Shown here piece by piece: positions 6,490 to 9,534 of a stretch of 9,534 nt of DNA (position 1 is the first letter of the stretch; every line of letters begins with the position of its first letter). The stretch spans positions 1 through 9,534 of the forward strand of contig CALHTA010000138.1 in NCBI GenBank assembly GCA_938038645.1, given 5' to 3'. The notes under the pieces were generated by a model. The model had not been told where the DNA came from. It searched no databases and was given only the letters and a program-made list of their open reading frames with translations. The stretch is from an uncultured Thiotrichaceae bacterium. GTDB lineage: Bacteria; Pseudomonadota; Gammaproteobacteria; Thiotrichales; Thiotrichaceae. The translations under genes and the position numbers were made by a program.

Positions 6490-6966
6490 ATGAAAATAAA
6501 AACCACCTTAGCCCTATTGGCTTGCGCAAGCTTCCTTGCGAGCTGTAGTCAAATCAGTCAATCTGTTAAAAGTGTCACAAAGTTTGGTAGTCAGGAGGAA
6601 GAGTCCTACAAGGCTAGCGAGCAATCAAGTTTAGTAGTTCCGCCCGCGCTTGCGTTACCTGCAGGCACTTCGAGTGCATCGACCTATCAACAGCCAAGGC
6701 GATCAGCGACAAGCACCGCATCGAGCAACAAAAATTATTACGTTGTTGTTGGAACGTACCCCGATTCAGAGAAGGCAATGGATACCTTTATCCGTCTGTC
6801 GTCTATTGGCCTTCCTAATGCGACAATGGAATCTCGTCAAACTAGAACGGGTAAAAGCTTACATATGGTGAGGCTCGGCCCATTTAAAAGACAAGCTCAA
6901 ATTGACAAAGTTAAAGACAGCCTGATGAGCGATGGCCTCACTCAGTTCAAAGTTGTAGAGAGTTAA
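6490..6966 (+). CDS. SPOR-domain lipoprotein
   Basis: This 158-residue protein has a lipoprotein signal peptide with lipobox L-A-S-C ending at Cys19. Ser20 at +2 predicts sorting to the outer membrane. A serine/threonine-rich, probably disordered linker (about residues 25-80, with LVVPPALALP in the middle) is followed by one SPOR domain (about 82-158). Its first half carries NYYVVVGTYPDSEKAMD and its second MVRLGPFKRQAQIDKVKD. SPOR domains bind denuded glycan strands, so it should tether the outer membrane to, or act at, sites of amidase activity. No catalytic (double-psi beta-barrel) domain of RlpA is present, although the slot between mrdB and dacA is where rlpA normally lies. It has its own promoter and a strong ribosome binding site (AGGGGA). 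The exact function is unknown. Confidence 0.85.
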   Translation: MKIKTTLALLACASFLASCSQISQSVKSVTKFGSQEEESYKASEQSSLVVPPALALPAGTSSASTYQQPRRSATSTASSNKNYYVVVGTYPDSEKAMDTFIRLSSIGLPNATMESRQTRTGKSLHMVRLGPFKRQAQIDKVKDSLMSDGLTQFKVVES

Positions 6967-6984
6967 AGTTTAATTCCTTTAACT
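6961..6984. repeat. AT-rich inverted repeat at the stop of the SPOR lipoprotein gene
   Basis: AGTTAAAG (6961-6968) and CTTTAACT (6977-6984) are exact reverse complements around an 8-nt loop TTTAATTC. The left arm contains the stop codon TAA (6964-6966). The stem has only two G-C pairs and no T-tract follows, so terminator activity on its own is doubtful. Confidence 0.45.
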
Positions 6985-7005
6985 TAGGGCAGTCAGAAGT
7001 AAATT

Positions 7006-7087
7006 GAATTAATGTCGCGTATTCATTGGGATGATTCCTAATGGATACGCTGTTGCAATCGAACTGTAAATTTTCTGGAATTAATGT
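7006..7087. repeat. 10-bp direct repeat GAATTAATGT flanking the dacA-upstream hairpin
   Basis: GAATTAATGT occurs at 7006-7015, just left of the long hairpin, and again at 7078-7087. The copies start 72 bp apart. It is AT-rich and could be chance. No insertion-like terminal inverted repeats border it. Confidence 0.3.
7017..7050. repeat. Long hairpin, 15-bp stem and 4-nt loop, upstream of dacA
   Basis: GCGTATTCATTGGGA (7017-7031) pairs along its whole length with TCCTAATGGATACGC (7036-7050), including two G-U wobbles, around the loop TGAT. This is the longest stem seen in the window. It follows the SPOR lipoprotein gene by about 50 bp and is followed by TGTTGC, not a T-run. It is a likely transcript 3'-end structure or terminator of the lipoprotein message, but could also be a mobile repeat unit. 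Confidence 0.75.
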
Positions 7088-7095
7088 AAAAGAGG

Positions 7096-7124
7096 CTGTA
7101 AGGTCGAGCCACACGGTTTATAAT
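7096..7124 (+). promoter_or_regulatory. Putative promoter of dacA-ybeD-lipB
   Basis: A perfect -10 TATAAT (7119-7124) has CTGTAA (7096-7101, three of six) at 17 bp upstream. Transcription would begin near 7131. The downstream genes dacA, ybeD and lipB overlap or abut, so this would drive all three. The -35 is poor, so activation or an alternative -35 is possible. Confidence 0.5.
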
Positions 7125-7191
7125 GACCCCGCTGTAGTTCGATAGTTAGCAGGAGCTACCTTAACGAGTTTTGTCGAGGCTTTATACAAGT

Positions 7192-8337
7192 ATGTTTGTT
7201 CGAATTATCCCTGCCCTCTTTTTCCTGATATTTAGCCTTATAAATACCAGCCATGCCGAAAGCGGCAACGTTCCTGAGCCGCCTAAATTAGAAGCGACTC
7301 AATATCTCCTTATTGATTTCTTAAGCGGCACAGAGCTTGCAGCCAAAGATCCAGACAAGCGGATTGAACCTGCTAGTATCACAAAATTAATGACCGCCTA
7401 TATTCTTTATCAGGAGCTTGAAAAGGGCAACATCAGCGTTGATGATCGAGTGATCGTCAGCCAGAAAGCTTGGAAAATGGAAGGCTCGCGAATGTTTTTA
7501 GAGGCAGGCAAAAAAGTGCCTCTAGGAAGAATGATTAGCGGACTGATTATTCAATCCGGTAACGACTCTGCAATTGCACTAGCTGAACACATCGCTGGCA
7601 GCGAAGAAAACTTTGTTCGAAAAATGAATGATGAAGCTGCTCGCTTGGGTATGACCAATACTAACTTTGTAAATGTTACCGGCTGGCCAAACCCTAGGCA
7701 TTACATGAGTGCGCGTGATATTGCAATATTAACACGCACTGTCATTTCAGAGTATCCAGAACACTATGAAATGTACAAAGAGAAAGAGTACAGCTACAAC
7801 GGCATCAAACAATATAACCGTAACAAACTACTATGGCATGACAAAACGGTTGATGGCGTTAAAACAGGACACACTGAAAGCGCTGGGTATTGCTTACTAG
7901 CATCAGCCCAACGTGGATCAATGCGCTTAATTTCTATCGTGCTTGGCGCAGACTCTGACAAGACACGAACTAACTATAGCCAGCAGTTACTAGAATATGG
8001 CTTCCGCTTCTTTGAGACGCATAAACTCTACGACGCGAACTCTGTTTTAACGGAAGCTCGTGTCTGGAAGGGCACACAATCTAAAGTACCGACCGGCATT
8101 TTGGAAGACTTTTACGTCACTATTCCTAAAGGCCACTACTCTCAACTTAAAGGTCTAATGGAGATTCATAAATCCATCGATGCACCGGTTAAACGGGGTG
8201 ATGTAATCGGTACAGCCATAATTAGAGACCTAGACAGAATAGTGCTACAAAAGCCATTAGTTGCAATGGACAGTGTTGATGCGGGCGGTACTTGGACCAA
8301 CATTTCAGATACCGTCAAAAAGGTATTTGTTGAGTGA
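7192..8337 (+). CDS. dacA: D-alanyl-D-alanine carboxypeptidase, PBP5/6 type (peptidase S11)
   Basis: This periplasmic enzyme trims the terminal D-Ala from peptidoglycan pentapeptides, limiting cross-linking and helping maintain cell shape. From the ATG at 7192 it has 381 residues, starting with a signal peptide (MFVRIIPALFFLIFSLINTSHA, cleavage after Ala22). S11 motifs are S-I-T-K (Ser62, Lys65), S-G-N (122-124) and K-T-G-H (from 224). A C-terminal PBP5-type beta domain follows, ending in a short amphipathic helix (NISDTVKKVFVE) expected to lie on the inner membrane. A TTG at 7171 gives a longer in-frame start, but its AGGAG (7151-7155) is 15 nt away. GAGG at 7176-7179 lies 12 nt before the ATG. 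Neither is ideal and the choice is uncertain. The stop overlaps the ybeD GTG. Confidence 0.95.
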   Translation: MFVRIIPALFFLIFSLINTSHAESGNVPEPPKLEATQYLLIDFLSGTELAAKDPDKRIEPASITKLMTAYILYQELEKGNISVDDRVIVSQKAWKMEGSRMFLEAGKKVPLGRMISGLIIQSGNDSAIALAEHIAGSEENFVRKMNDEAARLGMTNTNFVNVTGWPNPRHYMSARDIAILTRTVISEYPEHYEMYKEKEYSYNGIKQYNRNKLLWHDKTVDGVKTGHTESAGYCLLASAQRGSMRLISIVLGADSDKTRTNYSQQLLEYGFRFFETHKLYDANSVLTEARVWKGTQSKVPTGILEDFYVTIPKGHYSQLKGLMEIHKSIDAPVKRGDVIGTAIIRDLDRIVLQKPLVAMDSVDAGGTWTNISDTVKKVFVE

Positions 8338-8609
8338 GCACACCACAAGAGCAAGAAACACTAGTAGAATTCCCTTGCGACTTTATGATCAAGGCAATGG
8401 GAAAGGCCACCCCTGAATTCCGTGACACGGTCGTATCGATTGTTAAACAACACGATGAGTCTTTCACTAAAGATAAGATTGTTGAGCGTGAGAGCAAAAA
8501 AGGCACATTTGTCAGTGTTACCTTTTATGTCCATGTTGAAAACAAACCTGATCTAGACGCCATCTATCAAAACCTTACCGACAGTGAACATGTTTTGTGG
8601 TCGATGTAA
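8334..8609 (+). CDS. ybeD: YbeD family protein (DUF493)
   Basis: This small 91-residue cytoplasmic protein is of the DUF493/YbeD family, conserved between dacA and lipB in many gammaproteobacteria. The family core LVEFPCDFMIKAMGKATPEF and the closing VLWSM (E. coli ends VRMVL-like; close relatives end in VLM-type residues) are visible. The fold is ACT-like (from E. coli YbeD structure), suggesting a regulatory or ligand-binding role, possibly linked to lipoate metabolism; this is not established. The GTG start lies inside the dacA stop (GTGA, 4-nt overlap). AAAGG at 8319-8323 is 10 nt upstream, so coupled translation is likely. Its end overlaps lipB by 13 nt. Confidence 0.92.
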   Translation: MSTPQEQETLVEFPCDFMIKAMGKATPEFRDTVVSIVKQHDESFTKDKIVERESKKGTFVSVTFYVHVENKPDLDAIYQNLTDSEHVLWSM

Positions 8610-9232
8610 GTAATAAAATAAAAATTAAGAAGCTTGGCCTGTCTGATTACACTGAAACCTGGCAGGCCATGAAAGAATTTACAAAAAGCCGCACTCCAGA
8701 AATGATAGATGAGGTTTGGATACTTGAGCACAAGCCTGTCTTTACACTCGGCACCAACGGCAAATCAGAGCATATTCTTGACGCAGGTGACACGCCCATC
8801 GTAAAAATTGACCGCGGCGGCCAAGTGACATATCACGGTCCAGGACAGCTGGTTATCTATCTACTCCTTAATCTCCATAGGCGTAAGCTCGGCGTTCGAA
8901 AGCTGGTTTCAATTATTGAAGATTCAATTATTAAGTTATTAGCTAACTATAACGTAATAGCCTCAAGCAACCCGAAAGCGCCTGGGGTTTATATTGAAGG
9001 GAAAAAGATTGCTGCATTAGGCCTCCGTGTTTCCCGTGGCTTTACTACCCATGGGCTTAGCTTAAATGTAGATATGGACTTATCTCCCTTCACACGCATC
9101 AATCCATGCGGTTACGAAAACCTTGAAGTTATCCAATGTAAATCGCTAGGGATTGATAAATCTTTAACAGAACTCGCCGATGAGCTAGTGAGTCTTCTCA
9201 AAGAGCAACTATCACTCCCTGTCAAAGGCTAA
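8597..9232 (+). CDS. lipB: Octanoyl-[acyl carrier protein]:protein octanoyltransferase
   Basis: This 211-residue cytoplasmic enzyme moves the octanoyl group from acyl carrier protein to lipoyl domains of 2-oxoacid dehydrogenases and the glycine cleavage H protein. LipA then inserts sulfur. The LipB signature RGGQVTYHGPGQLVIYLLL starts at residue 73. The catalytic pair is Lys137 (KKIAALGLR) and Cys171 (INPCGY), matching Lys135 and Cys169 of E. coli. THGLSLNVDMDLSPF lies between them. The GTG start is the first possible one: an in-frame TGA lies at 8585-8587, and the N terminus aligns with E. coli LipB. It overlaps ybeD by 13 nt and has no clear ribosome binding site, so coupling is likely. lipA, the usual next gene, is absent; a convergent tesA follows. 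Confidence 0.96.
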   Translation: MVDVSNKIKIKKLGLSDYTETWQAMKEFTKSRTPEMIDEVWILEHKPVFTLGTNGKSEHILDAGDTPIVKIDRGGQVTYHGPGQLVIYLLLNLHRRKLGVRKLVSIIEDSIIKLLANYNVIASSNPKAPGVYIEGKKIAALGLRVSRGFTTHGLSLNVDMDLSPFTRINPCGYENLEVIQCKSLGIDKSLTELADELVSLLKEQLSLPVKG

Positions 9233-9534
9233 TTTGTAGCTGCTGCAGGCGTTTCAGAATGTCCAACAAGTCCTGTTTCTTTTTCATCCTTACTTGAATC
9301 TTCAACGACCAGAATCTCATCTAGGACCGACTTAAGCATGGTCATGACATGCTCTAACACTTTTGGTTGTGCATCTGCAGTTGGGTGCAAACCATCCGGT
9401 TGCATTAAGTCATAATCCAATGCAACGGTCTCCAGCAAAAAGGGCAACAGCGGCAATTCAAACTTTTCAGCAAGATCCACGTAAACTTTCTCGAACTTTT
9501 GAGTGTAAGTGAAGCCGTAATTCAACGGAATACG
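9229..9534 (-). CDS. tesA: TesA-like arylesterase/acyl-CoA thioesterase I, C-terminal part (5' end outside window)
   Basis: The reading frame enters from the right edge and ends at a TAG (9231-9229), giving 101 residues. It starts RIPLNYGFTYTQKF, which matches the R-[IL]-P-x-N-Y-G segment of TesA. PLLPFLLE and the SGNH block V DGLHPTADAQP follow, with the catalytic Asp-x-x-His. TesA is a periplasmic SGNH hydrolase cleaving acyl esters and thioesters. The catalytic Ser, Gly and Asn blocks lie outside the window. The TTG near 9525 is internal, not the start. After the family's usual end there is an extra acidic, low-complexity tail of roughly 25-30 residues (DSSKDEKETG, then PAAATN). Its stop interlocks with that of lipB (4-nt overlap, convergent). 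Confidence 0.9.
   Translation of the reverse strand, partial: RIPLNYGFTYTQKFEKVYVDLAEKFELPLLPFLLETVALDYDLMQPDGLHPTADAQPKVLEHVMTMLKSVLDEILVVEDSSKDEKETGLVGHSETPAAATN

Noticed and set aside
1..9534. Mobile element, defence system, prophage or CRISPR array
   Set aside because: No transposase, integrase, toxin, nuclease or repeat-spacer pattern is visible; all but two frames match core chromosomal families and the spaces between genes are short.

Overview
The window looks like chromosomal housekeeping DNA from a gammaproteobacterium of moderate GC. Nearly every gene has a close Escherichia coli counterpart: rluE, gmk, mscL, yaiL, ppa, mrdA, mrdB, dacA, ybeD, lipB and tesA. The proteins are clearly related but divergent, and the gene order differs from the enterobacterial one. 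This suggests a non-enteric, perhaps marine, lineage, but the genus cannot be fixed from sequence reading alone. I see no transposase, integrase, phage gene, tRNA, rRNA or CRISPR array, and no base-composition break that would indicate an island.

Left part (1-2440). The tail of a SPOR-domain protein runs in from the left edge and touches rluE, a 23S rRNA pseudouridine synthase, through a TAATG stop/start. A short gap with a promoter-like sequence leads to gmk (guanylate kinase). Facing gmk on the minus strand are mscL (large mechanosensitive channel) and, upstream of it, a basic DUF2058/YaiL-family protein. These two are 36-39 bp apart and probably co-transcribed.

Middle (2441-6364). A 222-bp divergent intergenic region separates yaiL from ppa (inorganic pyrophosphatase). 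A 98-bp gap with a perfect 12-bp inverted repeat and a consensus TTGACA box leads to mrdA and mrdB. These encode PBP2 and RodA, the transpeptidase/glycosyltransferase pair of the elongasome that builds the lateral cell wall.

Right part (6365-9534). A small SPOR-domain lipoprotein with its own strong-looking promoter and ribosome binding site sits where rlpA (and often mltB) lies in relatives. After a 200-bp gap with a long hairpin come dacA (PBP5-type carboxypeptidase), ybeD and lipB (octanoyltransferase), tightly packed with overlapping ends. The last feature is the 3' part of tesA on the minus strand, whose stop codon interlocks with that of lipB.

Functionally the core is a cell-wall elongation cluster: mrdA-mrdB, a SPOR lipoprotein expected to bind denuded peptidoglycan, and dacA. 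Attached to it are lipoate synthesis genes. Most points of interest are local: rearranged neighbours, an altered metal-site signature in PBP2, and several uncharacterised inverted repeats at promoters and gene ends. I do not see evidence of a wholly new biological system.
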